A DNA stretch of 64,000 nt, taken from NCBI GenBank assembly GCA_024103425.1, contig JAGFIS010000017.1:62001-126000 (forward strand), read 5' to 3'. The position numbers were made by a program, and so were the translations under genes. Shown piece after piece: positions 9,123 through 17,209 of the stretch (the first letter of the stretch is position 1; every line of letters begins with the position of its first letter). A model generated the notes under the pieces. It saw nothing but the letters and a program-made list of their open reading frames with translations. It was not told the DNA's origin and made no database searches. The DNA is from Chitinophagaceae bacterium (GTDB lineage: Bacteria; Bacteroidota; Bacteroidia; Chitinophagales; Chitinophagaceae).

Positions 9123-9968
9123 ATGATTGAAATTAAAAATGTAAAAAAGTCATTTGGTACAAAGGAGGTCCTTAAAGGGGTGAATGCTGTATTCGAAAAA
9201 GGAAAGATCAACATCATTATCGGGGCCAGCGGAAGTGGAAAGACTGTATTGCAAAAATGCATGGTTGGTCTGCTGAAGATCGACAGCGGAGAAATTCTTT
9301 TCGACGGCAGAGACTTTGTAACCATGAGCAGCGAAGACAAAAAATTACTGCGCCAGCAGCTGGGAATGCTCTTTCAGGGGGCTGCACTTTTTGATAGTAT
9401 GACGGTAGAGCAGAATGTGATGTTTCCGTTAGATATGTTTACAGATTGGGAAAGGAAAGAAAAACTGGATCGCGTAAATTTTGTGCTCGAGCGAGTCGAT
9501 TTGAAAGGATCTAACAGTAAAAGGCCTGATGAGCTTAGTGGTGGTATGAAGAAGAGGGTAGGAATAGCCAGAGCGATTGTATTGAAACCGAAATATCTTT
9601 TTGTGGATGAACCCAACTCGGGTCTGGATCCGCGCACCTCACGGCTGATTGATACATTGATTCATGATATCACCAAAGAAAATAACATCACCACTGTTGT
9701 CAACTCTCACGATATGAACAGTGTGATGGAAATTGGCGAGAATATTCTCTATCTGGATCAGGGCAGAAATGGGTGGTCGGGCACCAGTAAAGACGTACTC
9801 TTTAGTAAGCATGAGAATTTGAACAATTTTATATTTGCTTCTGAATTCTTCAGAGATGCCAGAGATATGAGAATCCTCGAAGTAAAGGGATTAATTGAGG
9901 ATGAAAGGGATATGGAAAAAATCTTAAGAGAGGGATTGAAAAGCAGTGGCTCAGATCCAAGTAGTTAA
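9123..9968 (+). CDS. mlaF: MlaF-type ABC transporter ATP-binding protein
   Basis: The start is set at the ATG at 9123 (MIEIKNVKKSFG), which begins the normal ABC fold; the longer frame from 9033 overlaps mlaE and adds unrelated residues. The product is 281 residues. Walker A is GASGSGKT near residue 36, the signature is LSGGMKKR near 139, Walker B is LFVDEPNSGLD near 160, and the H-loop is NSHDM near 197. The protein energises phospholipid transport with MlaE. An extra 40 or so residues at the C-terminus (DARDMRILEVKGLIEDER) follow the nucleotide-binding domain and fit the longer MlaF forms. Confidence 0.93.
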   Translation: MIEIKNVKKSFGTKEVLKGVNAVFEKGKINIIIGASGSGKTVLQKCMVGLLKIDSGEILFDGRDFVTMSSEDKKLLRQQLGMLFQGAALFDSMTVEQNVMFPLDMFTDWERKEKLDRVNFVLERVDLKGSNSKRPDELSGGMKKRVGIARAIVLKPKYLFVDEPNSGLDPRTSRLIDTLIHDITKENNITTVVNSHDMNSVMEIGENILYLDQGRNGWSGTSKDVLFSKHENLNNFIFASEFFRDARDMRILEVKGLIEDERDMEKILREGLKSSGSDPSS

Positions 9969-9971
9969 TTC

Positions 9972-9988
9972 CCTGATATTTTATCAGG
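9972..9988. terminator. Hairpin between convergent mlaF and the 9984-10721 gene
   Basis: A perfect 7-bp stem (CCTGATA / TATCAGG) with a 3-base loop lies at the tail-to-tail junction and overlaps the stop codon of the minus-strand gene. No good T-run follows on either strand, so termination is only suggested. Confidence 0.3.
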
Positions 9989-10721
9989 AAAAACGCCTTC
10001 TGACTAAATTATCAAATTGCTTTACGATCGGATTGTTATCCTGCCATCCGATTTTGACTTTAAGTTCCCGCCTGATCCAGAATTCGGCTTCGGCATAGTT
10101 AGAGAAACTTTGAATTGTCTTGATACTTCTTTCATAAACTGATTCATCACCGCGGAAGAGTTCGTTGATGAACAGATAGCGCTCGTTTACTTCGATTGCT
10201 TTTTTCAAATCTTTAATCGGTGTTGAGGTGAGTGTTTCCGAGAGTTCTTTTTTGACAGATTTCAGTTTGTCATTCAGATTTTCTTCGTATTCTGCCAGGC
10301 TGTTGTAATCGATATTTTCAGATGGATGCTTTTCATCTTCCGGAAGCGGATCCTGGTGAGAAAGGGTTGGTACTTCGTCAAAAAGATTGAGTTGCAACGC
10401 CGGGTTGTTATGATATCCCAAAGACTGTATGGTCTCCGCCTTCTTCTTCATTTGAGCCAGCTCCTCTTCAATTTCTTTCTCGTCCACCTGAAGAACTTCA
10501 ACAATTTTTTCTTCTGCTTTATCTTCTGAAGGAGCAAATGGAGCATCAACCGATGAAGGCATCATTACTGCCACTCTTCTGCCGGAATTGACCTGTACAC
10601 TTGATTTTGCAGCGGATAGTTCGACCTGGAGCATTTGTACGGTTGCAAGCATAATCTCTGGAGAGACTTTGCTCTCTGCCTGGTGCAGAAGTTTTTCAAT
10701 AAGAGTTTTCACTCTGTCCAT
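9984..10721 (-). CDS. Conserved Bacteroidota protein of unknown function (245 aa)
   Basis: No enzymatic motif is recognised. Residues 1-40 form a helical segment (MDRVKTLIEKLLHQAESKVSPEIMLATVQMLQ). Residues 60-160 are acidic and probably disordered or coiled coil, with a run of E/K near 75-95. The C-terminal 85 residues form a distinct helical domain: DLKKAIEVNERYLFINELFRGDESVY, then EAEFWIRRELKVKIGWQDNNPIVKQF. I recall this C-terminal pattern as a conserved Bacteroidota domain without known function. No signal peptide, so probably cytosolic. It is divergent from tdk across about 117 bases that carry a good promoter for tdk. Confidence 0.8.
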   Translation of the reverse strand: MDRVKTLIEKLLHQAESKVSPEIMLATVQMLQVELSAAKSSVQVNSGRRVAVMMPSSVDAPFAPSEDKAEEKIVEVLQVDEKEIEEELAQMKKKAETIQSLGYHNNPALQLNLFDEVPTLSHQDPLPEDEKHPSENIDYNSLAEYEENLNDKLKSVKKELSETLTSTPIKDLKKAIEVNERYLFINELFRGDESVYERSIKTIQSFSNYAEAEFWIRRELKVKIGWQDNNPIVKQFDNLVRRRFS

Positions 10722-10762
10722 AATTCCTTTAAATTAAGCATGTGGTTTGCAGGTAATTTGTT

Positions 10763-10793
10763 TTTGAATTCAGAAAAAATCAGATTAACCTTG
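10763..10793 (+). promoter_or_regulatory. Promoter of tdk (TTTG - 19 bases - TAACCTTG)
   Basis: A TTTG -33 box at 10763-10766 and a -7 box TAACCTTG at 10786-10793, one mismatch from TAnnTTTG, are separated by exactly 19 bases, the usual spacing for the Bacteroidota housekeeping sigma factor. The tdk ATG lies 45 bases further on. Confidence 0.6.
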
Positions 10794-10838
10794 CATAAAA
10801 GCTAAGGTACTAATAGTAACTCATAATAATAAACAAAA

Positions 10839-11414
10839 ATGTTTATAGAGCCTAATTTATCGGGTGAAAGGCGTGGCTGGATTGAGGTGATTTGTGGCAG
10901 TATGTTCAGTGGGAAAACCGAAGAACTGATCAGAAGGCTGAAGCGGGTTAAGATTGCAAATCTCAAGGTGGAGATTTTCAAACCTGCTATCGATACCCGG
11001 TATGATGAGGAGAAGATTGTGAGTCATGATGAGAATAAAATCATGTCCACTCCGATTGAGAATTCTCAGTCAATTCTCATGTATGCTCAGGATGTTGATG
11101 TTGTGGGGATTGATGAGGCTCAGTTTTTCGACGATCAGATTGCTGATGTCTGTGAGCAGCTTGCACTGAAGGGTATTCGTGTGATTGTTGCCGGGCTGGA
11201 TATGGATTATAAAGGAAGGCCGTTCGGCCAGATGCCCAATTTGCTGGCAATTGCAGACTATATCACTAAGCTGCACGCCATCTGTGTAAAGTGCGGCAAT
11301 ATTGCTAATGTCAGTTACCGTAAGACGGCTGCTACCAGCCAGGTGCTTCTCGGTGAAAAAGATATCTACGAGCCACGGTGCAGAGTATGTGCGCATCTGG
11401 AGGAAGGAAAATAG
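10839..11414 (+). CDS. tdk: Thymidine kinase
   Basis: A 191-residue type II thymidine kinase that phosphorylates thymidine with ATP for dTTP salvage in the cytosol. The P-loop is [12 protein letters not shown] near residue 22, the Walker B-like motif is IDEAQFF near 89, the substrate lasso is around [14 protein letters not shown] near 118-131, and a zinc site is formed by CVKCG and CRVC near 148 and 183. Length is typical. The gene is monocistronic by layout, with its own promoter, and is followed by a decayed gene. Confidence 0.97.
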   Translation: MFIEPNLSGERRGWIEVICGSMFSGKTEELIRRLKRVKIANLKVEIFKPAIDTRYDEEKIVSHDENKIMSTPIENSQSILMYAQDVDVVGIDEAQFFDDQIADVCEQLALKGIRVIVAGLDMDYKGRPFGQMPNLLAIADYITKLHAICVKCGNIANVSYRKTAATSQVLLGEKDIYEPRCRVCAHLEEGK

Positions 11415-11453
11415 TGCAACGCTCCGTTTTAAACTCTTTTGGTTTTTGCCGAT

Positions 11454-11707
11454 AATACAATATCAAATATTGTTATTGGTCCCGGCTATGGAAGCGCATT
11501 CTGCTCTCGGACCGGGATTATTGGAGAGCTAACGTTGAAAGTAAGCGGTCTATTAAGATGAAATCCGTTGAGGTTTTGTATGATGTTCATTTAGCACAGG
11601 TGCCTATCAGCATGAAACTGGGAGACTATGAATTGGGTTTGCTGATTAATTTTAATGTGGCCAGATTAAGAGACGGAATTAAGAGAGTTATTAACAGGCA
11701 ATTGTAA
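11454..11707 (+). pseudogene. Decayed GxxExxY-family gene (frameshift, stops and internal deletion)
   Basis: Three fragments in two frames fit the small GxxExxY protein family, normally about 125 residues. The frame from 11454 reads NTISNIVIG. A +1 shift then gives AMEAHSALGPGLLES followed by a stop at 11530-11532. The C-terminal part resumes at 11558 as KSVEVLYDVHLAQV, then LGLLINFNVARLRDGIKRVIN, ending at 11707. The middle that should contain the GxxExxY region and the VELK-type strand is missing (about 35-40 residues). The family has no established function. The match is from memory of the family pattern; the frameshift and the stop are direct observations. Confidence 0.75.
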
Positions 11708-11726
11708 GGAATCGTGTTTAGAAGGT

Positions 11727-11900
11727 TTTTTACAACAGGAGGACACAAAGATTTTCTCATAAAGCACACAAAGAATTATAGGAAAGTCTCTGTGTCGTTC
11801 GTGCAGTCCTTTGCGGCCTTCGTTGTTAAATTTTTTCCACAAGGCGCGTAGAGATTATGAGCAAGTCTTTCGTGCCATCTTTGCTTAGCCCCTTTCCTCT
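11727..11900. repeat. Degenerate inverted-repeat block built on ACAAAG / CTTTGTG units
   Basis: The left arm (11727-11750, TTTTACAACAGGAGGACACA and following) is an imperfect inverted copy of the right arm (about 11809-11831, ending TTCGTTGTTAAA). Between and beyond lie more CACAAAG, GTGTCGTTCGTGC and CTTTCGTGCC-like units, with a second weaker copy at about 11832-11900. The block resembles the CACAAAG-rich elements I recall lying beside GxxExxY genes in environmental bacteria. It fills the space between the pseudogene and the next gene and may supply that gene's leader. Confidence 0.5.
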
Positions 11901-11935
11901 GTTTTTCGTAATTTCCAATCGCAAAACGCTCTAAA

Positions 11936-13960
11936 ATGAAACTCCAAAACTCCTTTATAAAAACTGCCATCGTTTTCTTTTTCACATTCTTTCTTAATCT
12001 TCCGGCATGGGCACAGAATACGCAACAAGACTTCAAAGTGCCGCGAGAATTCCGCGCTGCGTGGGTAGCTACCGTAGCCAACATCAACTGGCCCAGCAAG
12101 CCCGGGTTATCAACAGAACAGCAGAAGAAAGAAGTGATTGATTTACTGGATTTTCTCAAAGAACACAATTACAATGCTGTTGTCTTTCAGGTGCGCCCTC
12201 AGGCAGATGCACTCTACCAAAGCGACCTTGAACCTTGGTCGTATTACCTTACAGGAGAACAGGGCAAAGCCCCGGATCCATTTTATGATCCGCTGACCTT
12301 CTGGGTGGAGGCTGCACACGATCGCGGATTGGAACTACACGTATGGCTCAACCCCTACCGAGCACACCACATTGTAGGCGGACCGGTATCAGAACATTCA
12401 CTTGTAAAAAAAATGCCCGAGACAGTCTTACATCTTAAAGAAGGTTATTGGTGGTTTGATCCTTCGCTGAAAGAAGTGCAGGATCATGGTGTAGCGGTTG
12501 TGATGGATATTGTGAAGCGCTATGATATAGACGGGGTGCATTTTGACGATTACTTCTATCCATATCCGTCTTACAATCTCAATGAAGACTTTCCGGACAC
12601 CACTTCGTGGAAGCAGTATGTTGCGAGTGGTGGTACAATGTCACGCGGCGACTGGCGCAGAAACAGTGTCAACATTTTTATTGAGCGTCTATACAAAGAG
12701 ATAAAGAAAGAAAAACCTCACGTTAAGTTCGGCCTGAGCCCCTTTGGTATCTGGCGCCCGGGATATCCTGAGAGTATTGGAGGTTTTGACCAGTACGATC
12801 AGTTGTACGCCGATGCAAGATTGTGGCTCAGAGAAGGTTGGATAGATTATTTTTCTCCGCAGCTTTATTGGCCTATCAACCGTTTACAACAGAGTTTTCC
12901 TGTGTTGTTAGGATGGTGGTCTGAACAGAATTTCAAAAAGAGACACTTGTGGCCCGGTATCAGCATCGGTCGGGATACTTCGCGTTTTATGGTTAACGAA
13001 ACTCTTAACCAGATCATGATTACCCGTGGAATGCAACCACAAAGCAGCGGTGTGATTCATTGGAGTATTTCATCAGTTATCAGAAATCCGAATATGGCGA
13101 AGATGCTGATTGACGGACCGTATGCACGGAAAGCATTGGTGCCTGCATCACCGTGGCTCAGCACACAACTGCCTGCAACACCGGAGGTGACGACACAACA
13201 ACCTGACGATTCGGTTTCGGTGCAGTGGACACATAAAAATGAGAAAGAAGTTTTCCATTGGGTAGTGTATGCTACTTACGGACCGCAAACGGTGTATTAC
13301 ATTCTCGACAGAGAAGAGAGAAAAATGAACCTCGCTCCGCACGACGGCAAAAACAAATTGTCTGCGGTGTCTGTCACTGCAGTTGATAAGTTTTCTAATG
13401 AGAGTGTTCGCAATACTGTTGATCCGCAGACGTTAGCTATCATTCCCCGCTCAGGTTGGAATGCCGCAGAAGCGAGGCCGTATAAGTCTCAGGTGCCCAA
13501 ACAAATTACAGTGCATCACGAAGGCGGACGGGTATTGCTGAAGACAGATGATGCGGCACTAAGGCTGAAGAATGTTCAGAAATGGTGTATGGGCCCCGAT
13601 AGGAATTGGGTGGATGTGCCTTACCATTTTCTGATTGCTCCCGATGGAACAGTGTATGAAGGAAGAAATCCGTTGACGGCAGGAGAAACGGCAACAGAAT
13701 ACGATCCTACAGGTCATCTTCTCATCAGTTTTCTTGGCAATTATGAACGGCAAGAACCTGATGCTGCCTTGATGGAAATATTAGCTAGACTGATTGCCAA
13801 ACTCTGCAAGCAATACAACATATCACCTGAAACGATTGCAACTCATCGAGATCATAGCGTGATGACTACCTGCCCGGGTAAATATCTTTATCCTTACTTT
13901 CAGGATGGGTCGGTAAAGAAGAGGGTGAAAGAGATAATGAAAAAGAAAGATGAAATGTAA
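11936..13960 (+). CDS. Secreted GHL10-type glycoside hydrolase fused to PGRP/amidase_2 domain
   Basis: A 674-residue exported protein with a signal peptide ending LPAWAQ. Residues about 35-400 match the GHL10 (DUF187) TIM-barrel family: EFRAAWVATVANINWPSK near 37, VVFQVRPQADALYQ near 82, HVWLNPYRAH near 130, DGVHFDDYFYP near 200, and FSPQLYWP near 305. Its E. coli relative DigH (YddW) cleaves peptidoglycan glycan strands lacking stem peptides. Residues about 410-500 look like a fibronectin-type III linker. Residues about 503-665 are a PGRP/amidase_2 domain with zinc ligands in VHHEGG, THRDH and TTCPGKY, expected to cut the MurNAc-L-alanine bond. One chain could therefore strip stem peptides and cut the bared glycan. 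Periplasmic wall turnover is the likely role. Confidence 0.9.
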   Translation: MKLQNSFIKTAIVFFFTFFLNLPAWAQNTQQDFKVPREFRAAWVATVANINWPSKPGLSTEQQKKEVIDLLDFLKEHNYNAVVFQVRPQADALYQSDLEPWSYYLTGEQGKAPDPFYDPLTFWVEAAHDRGLELHVWLNPYRAHHIVGGPVSEHSLVKKMPETVLHLKEGYWWFDPSLKEVQDHGVAVVMDIVKRYDIDGVHFDDYFYPYPSYNLNEDFPDTTSWKQYVASGGTMSRGDWRRNSVNIFIERLYKEIKKEKPHVKFGLSPFGIWRPGYPESIGGFDQYDQLYADARLWLREGWIDYFSPQLYWPINRLQQSFPVLLGWWSEQNFKKRHLWPGISIGRDTSRFMVNETLNQIMITRGMQPQSSGVIHWSISSVIRNPNMAKMLIDGPYARKALVPASPWLSTQLPATPEVTTQQPDDSVSVQWTHKNEKEVFHWVVYATYGPQTVYYILDREERKMNLAPHDGKNKLSAVSVTAVDKFSNESVRNTVDPQTLAIIPRSGWNAAEARPYKSQVPKQITVHHEGGRVLLKTDDAALRLKNVQKWCMGPDRNWVDVPYHFLIAPDGTVYEGRNPLTAGETATEYDPTGHLLISFLGNYERQEPDAALMEILARLIAKLCKQYNISPETIATHRDHSVMTTCPGKYLYPYFQDGSVKKRVKEIMKKKDEM

Positions 13961-14172
13961 AATTCTTTTCATTTCTGCGCTTTTGAATCTCCTTTTCCAC
14001 AAACTTTATAGAATTGTTTAGTTTCGATTAAAAGACTTGGACGAGGGTCGTTAATATTTTAGGTTAAATTTGACGATTAGTGGGAGAGGCAATAATTCTT
14101 GTAAATTTTTAAGGAAGAGCATCTAAACCTATCTGATCGATATTCATATGGTAAACAATCTTTTTTAAAAAA

Positions 14173-15465
14173 ATGCATAAAATAGAGCGGATACTGTGCT
14201 TTCTTCTTGTTGCATTTCTTGTGGTTTCATGTAATTTGGGAAATAGACCAGAAATGGTCAATGTTATCTATGAAAATGGACAATTATCGTTTAAATATAA
14301 CGGGGGTAAAAACGATGTCATAACAGCAAAGATCTCATTTCGGAATAAAGTGATTTGGAAGAATAGTATTAACTGTAAAAAGGACAGTTTATATCAATTT
14401 GAGAAAATTAACACAATTTCTTTTCAGAAGTATAAGGATGATTTTGCTTATTATCAGGCTGCCTACGATTCAATTCCGTTACAGTATATTTTAAAGAGAG
14501 ATACATTGGTGCTCTATGATACGACAATTTATTATCGAATAAAATTAAAAGAGAAAGAAAACTATTACGCAAAACTTTTGAATAACGATTATGCAAAAAT
14601 TGAGAATTATTCACCTATGAGTGAAGTCGAAAATGCATTAAAATATTTTGTAAAAAATGAAATAAAACTTGATGTGATCAAGCTCAAAAAAATGACCGAG
14701 GTACTATTTACAATAAATTCGGTTTCAGAGCGTCCTTATAGAAGTTTAGGAAGTACACCTATCTATAGAAGTCTCAGAACTCATACTGCGATGGTCGAGA
14801 CCAATATGGACTATGAGTATTTTTATTTACTAACTGTTCGAAATAAATCGAATTTAGATAATTTTAGAAAGCAGGAGAGTATATTAAACAATTTCGTTAG
14901 TGGAACGAAAGTTGACGCTAAAGGGAAAAAAGAATTGTTATTAAGAATTCGAAATATAGATTCTACTTCTCTATTGTATTTAGTTTTACTTGGTGTTAAT
15001 TCTTCTGGAGAGTACAGAGCCATACCCATAGGAACGGCCTTTATTGATATTGAACCACCGCAACTGCTTTCTGGCTTGACAGGACCTTATGCTTTTGACA
15101 AAAAAGATGGAATTAACCTTGATGCTCTTTCATTTCCAGAAATAAATGGAGTATTTTATGGAAGCTATAGAAGTAAGGTATTTATTACAATTGGCAATTT
15201 TGAAGGGAATAATTATTCTGGATATGACGTTCCATTTACTTTTAAAGCCTCTGGGGATTTTGATTACATAGAAATTCAAGGAAAGAGATACAAGACAAGT
15301 CCTTTTAGTCACCATTTTTCCAAATTGGGCACAGGAGATAATCATATAAAACTATCCTTATATGATCGAAGAGGAAATAGAAGTGAAGGCACTTTGAATA
15401 TAGCCACAGAGAGAGTTAAAAAGAATGAAATAATAATTGAAAACGATATTGATATTTATAATTAG
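14173..15465 (+). CDS. AT-rich lipoprotein of unknown function (430 aa)
   Basis: The frame starts MHKIERILCFLLVAFLVVSC, a signal sequence with a lipobox Cys at residue 20, so the product should be a lipoprotein. The rest has no domain I recognise: a lysine- and asparagine-rich region to residue 200, then an all-beta looking C-terminal half (AFIDIEPPQLLSG, VPFTFKASGDFDYIEIQG, HIKLSLYDRRGNRSEG) that looks Ig-like. The coding sequence is visibly more AT-rich than its neighbours, which suggests recent acquisition or a fast-evolving orphan. Its stop lies 2 bases before the ccmB ATG, so it may be co-transcribed with ccmB, although nothing in the sequence links it to cytochrome c assembly. Confidence 0.8.
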   Translation: MHKIERILCFLLVAFLVVSCNLGNRPEMVNVIYENGQLSFKYNGGKNDVITAKISFRNKVIWKNSINCKKDSLYQFEKINTISFQKYKDDFAYYQAAYDSIPLQYILKRDTLVLYDTTIYYRIKLKEKENYYAKLLNNDYAKIENYSPMSEVENALKYFVKNEIKLDVIKLKKMTEVLFTINSVSERPYRSLGSTPIYRSLRTHTAMVETNMDYEYFYLLTVRNKSNLDNFRKQESILNNFVSGTKVDAKGKKELLLRIRNIDSTSLLYLVLLGVNSSGEYRAIPIGTAFIDIEPPQLLSGLTGPYAFDKKDGINLDALSFPEINGVFYGSYRSKVFITIGNFEGNNYSGYDVPFTFKASGDFDYIEIQGKRYKTSPFSHHFSKLGTGDNHIKLSLYDRRGNRSEGTLNIATERVKKNEIIIENDIDIYN

Positions 15466-15467
15466 CA

Positions 15468-16121
15468 ATGAAAGAAGTCATCACCTTACTGAAAAAAGAT
15501 TTGCTTTTAGAGTGGCGGCAACAATACACCTTCTGGGGCATTCTGTTGTACGTGGCTTCCAGTGTGTTCGTTCTTTATCTGGCGATGGGTGCCCCGCAGG
15601 CAGATGTATTCAATGGTGTCTTCTGGATGATTCAGCTTTTTATTTGCATCAATGCAGTAGCCAAGAGTTTCCTGCAGGAGAGTAAAGGGCGGATGTTGTA
15701 CTATTACCTCACAGGCAGTCCTTTACACTTCGTTATCTCTAAAATTATTTACAACAGTATCATTGCCATCCTGATGGTAATGATATCGCTGATATTGTTT
15801 TTTCTGTTGATGAAAAATCCGACGGCTGATTTGTGGCTGTTTGTTTGGATAGCATTCTTCGGTGCTTTCAGTATCAGTTTGGTGTTTACCCTGATGTCGG
15901 CAATAGCAGCAAAAGCTCAGCAGAATGCAGCTATCATGGCGATTCTCGGTTTTCCGTTGATTATTCCACAGCTGTTACTGTTGATGCGCATTTCAAAAGC
16001 AGCATTTGGAGAAGTATTTCGCGAGGGTGCATTGTTGCAGATGACGGGTTTGCTAATCGGATTAGATGTTTTGGTGATAGTTTTATCTGTTATTTTGTTT
16101 CCGTTCTTGTGGAAAGAATAA
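15468..16121 (+). CDS. ccmB: Cytochrome c maturation permease CcmB
   Basis: A 217-residue membrane protein with six hydrophobic segments and the CcmB-type opening (LLKKDLLLEWRQQYTFWGILLY, including the RQQ region that faces the ATPase). CcmB pairs with the CcmA ATPase and CcmC to handle haem for attachment to periplasmic c-type cytochromes. ccmC follows after 161 bases; no ccmA is in the window. The upstream neighbour is the AT-rich lipoprotein, only 2 bases away. Confidence 0.9.
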   Translation: MKEVITLLKKDLLLEWRQQYTFWGILLYVASSVFVLYLAMGAPQADVFNGVFWMIQLFICINAVAKSFLQESKGRMLYYYLTGSPLHFVISKIIYNSIIAILMVMISLILFFLLMKNPTADLWLFVWIAFFGAFSISLVFTLMSAIAAKAQQNAAIMAILGFPLIIPQLLLLMRISKAAFGEVFREGALLQMTGLLIGLDVLVIVLSVILFPFLWKE

Positions 16122-16235
16122 TTTAAAACTGATTCTAATATTCCGTTTTATGAGAAGGCTTAAAGAGGTGTTTAGAGTTTATGTACACCCGGTGTTTATG
16201 GTCGAAAGAAATTATTTTAATTCTTTGATTGCGTG

Positions 16236-16243
16236 TAAATTTG
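16236..16243 (+). promoter_or_regulatory. Candidate -7 element (TAAATTTG) upstream of ccmC
   Basis: Exact TAnnTTTG in the ccmB-ccmC spacer, 39 bases before the ccmC ATG. No TTTG box lies at the proper distance. It suggests that ccmC and the ccmD-like gene can be expressed separately from ccmB. Confidence 0.4.
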
Positions 16244-16282
16244 CTATAGTACAAAGCTCATCCAGTAAAACTCTATAAAATA

Positions 16283-16966
16283 ATGAAGCTGTCGTGGTGG
16301 AAAATTGCCGGTATTCTTTTACTTCTCTACTCTTTTACTGCCGGCTTCCTTATCAAGGTTCCCTACGTAGGAAATCTATACGAAACCATCCGCAATTTCT
16401 TCTTCCACGTTCCTATGTGGTTCGGACAGATTGCGTTGCTGACCTTGTCTCTTGCATACAGTATTGCTTTCTTACGCTCAGGAAAACTGAAGTATGATAT
16501 TTATGCTGCCGAGTTTGCCAAAGTGGGTATCCTGTTTGGTATTCTTGGACTGATAACGGGTGCAATTTGGGCACGGTGGACGTGGGGTGAGTTCTGGAGT
16601 AACGACCCCAAACAGATGGCTGCTGCAATAGCCGTTCTGATCTACTTCGCTTATGTTGTTCTGAGAGGGTCTATGACCGATCTCGACAAGCGTGCTAGGG
16701 TAGCGGCCGTTTACAACATATTTGCTTACTTCATTTACATTCCGCTTATTATGATTTTACCGCGCATGGTACAGTCGTTGCACCCGGGCGGATTAGAAGG
16801 TGCTGAAGGAGGCGGAAACCCTGCAATGGGTGGAGACAGTCTGGATCCTGTAATGAAAACAGTTTTCTGGCCTTCGGTTTTTGGATGGATTATTATGGGA
16901 ATCTGGATTAGTAACCTGAAAATTAGATTCTTCCTTTACACGCATAAAAATATTTTGAATGGTTAA
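16283..16966 (+). CDS. ccmC: Cytochrome c maturation protein CcmC (haem-handling, WWD-type)
   Basis: A 227-residue six-helix inner-membrane protein. The tryptophan-rich WWD-type motif reads WARWTWGEFWSNDPKQ near residues 94-109, and conserved histidines lie on both sides (FFHVPMW near 40; QSLHPGG near 172), the axial haem ligands in this family. CcmC transfers haem to the periplasmic chaperone CcmE. The last 8 bases overlap the next small gene, so the two are translationally coupled. Confidence 0.93.
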   Translation: MKLSWWKIAGILLLLYSFTAGFLIKVPYVGNLYETIRNFFFHVPMWFGQIALLTLSLAYSIAFLRSGKLKYDIYAAEFAKVGILFGILGLITGAIWARWTWGEFWSNDPKQMAAAIAVLIYFAYVVLRGSMTDLDKRARVAAVYNIFAYFIYIPLIMILPRMVQSLHPGGLEGAEGGGNPAMGGDSLDPVMKTVFWPSVFGWIIMGIWISNLKIRFFLYTHKNILNG

Positions 16967-17180
16967 AAGAATTAAGGCACATATCAGCCTCTTGGCTATA
17001 ATGATGCTGACGGTGATTGGCGCTTACGCTCAGGATACACAGGAAGTGGTTGCGAGCCCGATGGAGAGCAATGGAAAAATCTACGTAGTGATGACGGTGT
17101 GTCTGGTAATCCTGATTGCATTTCTCGCATATCTGGTCAGAATTGACATGAAAATCTCAAAGAAAGAAAAAGAAGGATAA
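16959..17180 (+). CDS. CcmD-like small membrane protein
   Basis: A 73-residue protein with an apparent signal peptide (ends GAYAQ), a short linker and one transmembrane helix (YVVMTVCLVILIAFLAYLV) followed by a basic tail. Small single-helix proteins directly after ccmC are CcmD, which helps release holo-CcmE from the CcmABC complex. Here the protein is identified by position and topology more than by sequence. An 8-base overlap with ccmC supports joint expression. Confidence 0.75.
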   Translation: MVKRIKAHISLLAIMMLTVIGAYAQDTQEVVASPMESNGKIYVVMTVCLVILIAFLAYLVRIDMKISKKEKEG

Positions 17181-17209
17181 AAATTTTATAACACCATAAA
17201 CTAATAACC

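Noticed and set aside
11302..11532. Plus-strand frame of 76 codons overlapping the end of tdk
   Set aside because: Only its last 15 or so codons carry family similarity (AMEAHSALGPGLLES); it is the out-of-frame run into the decayed GxxExxY gene.
11727..11900. CRISPR array
   Set aside because: Units are degenerate, inverted and without uniform spacers; no cas genes.
11776..12168. Minus-strand frame of 130 codons over the repeat block and the start of the GHL10-PGRP gene
   Set aside because: Translation of repeat sequence and antisense of a signal peptide; no similarity.
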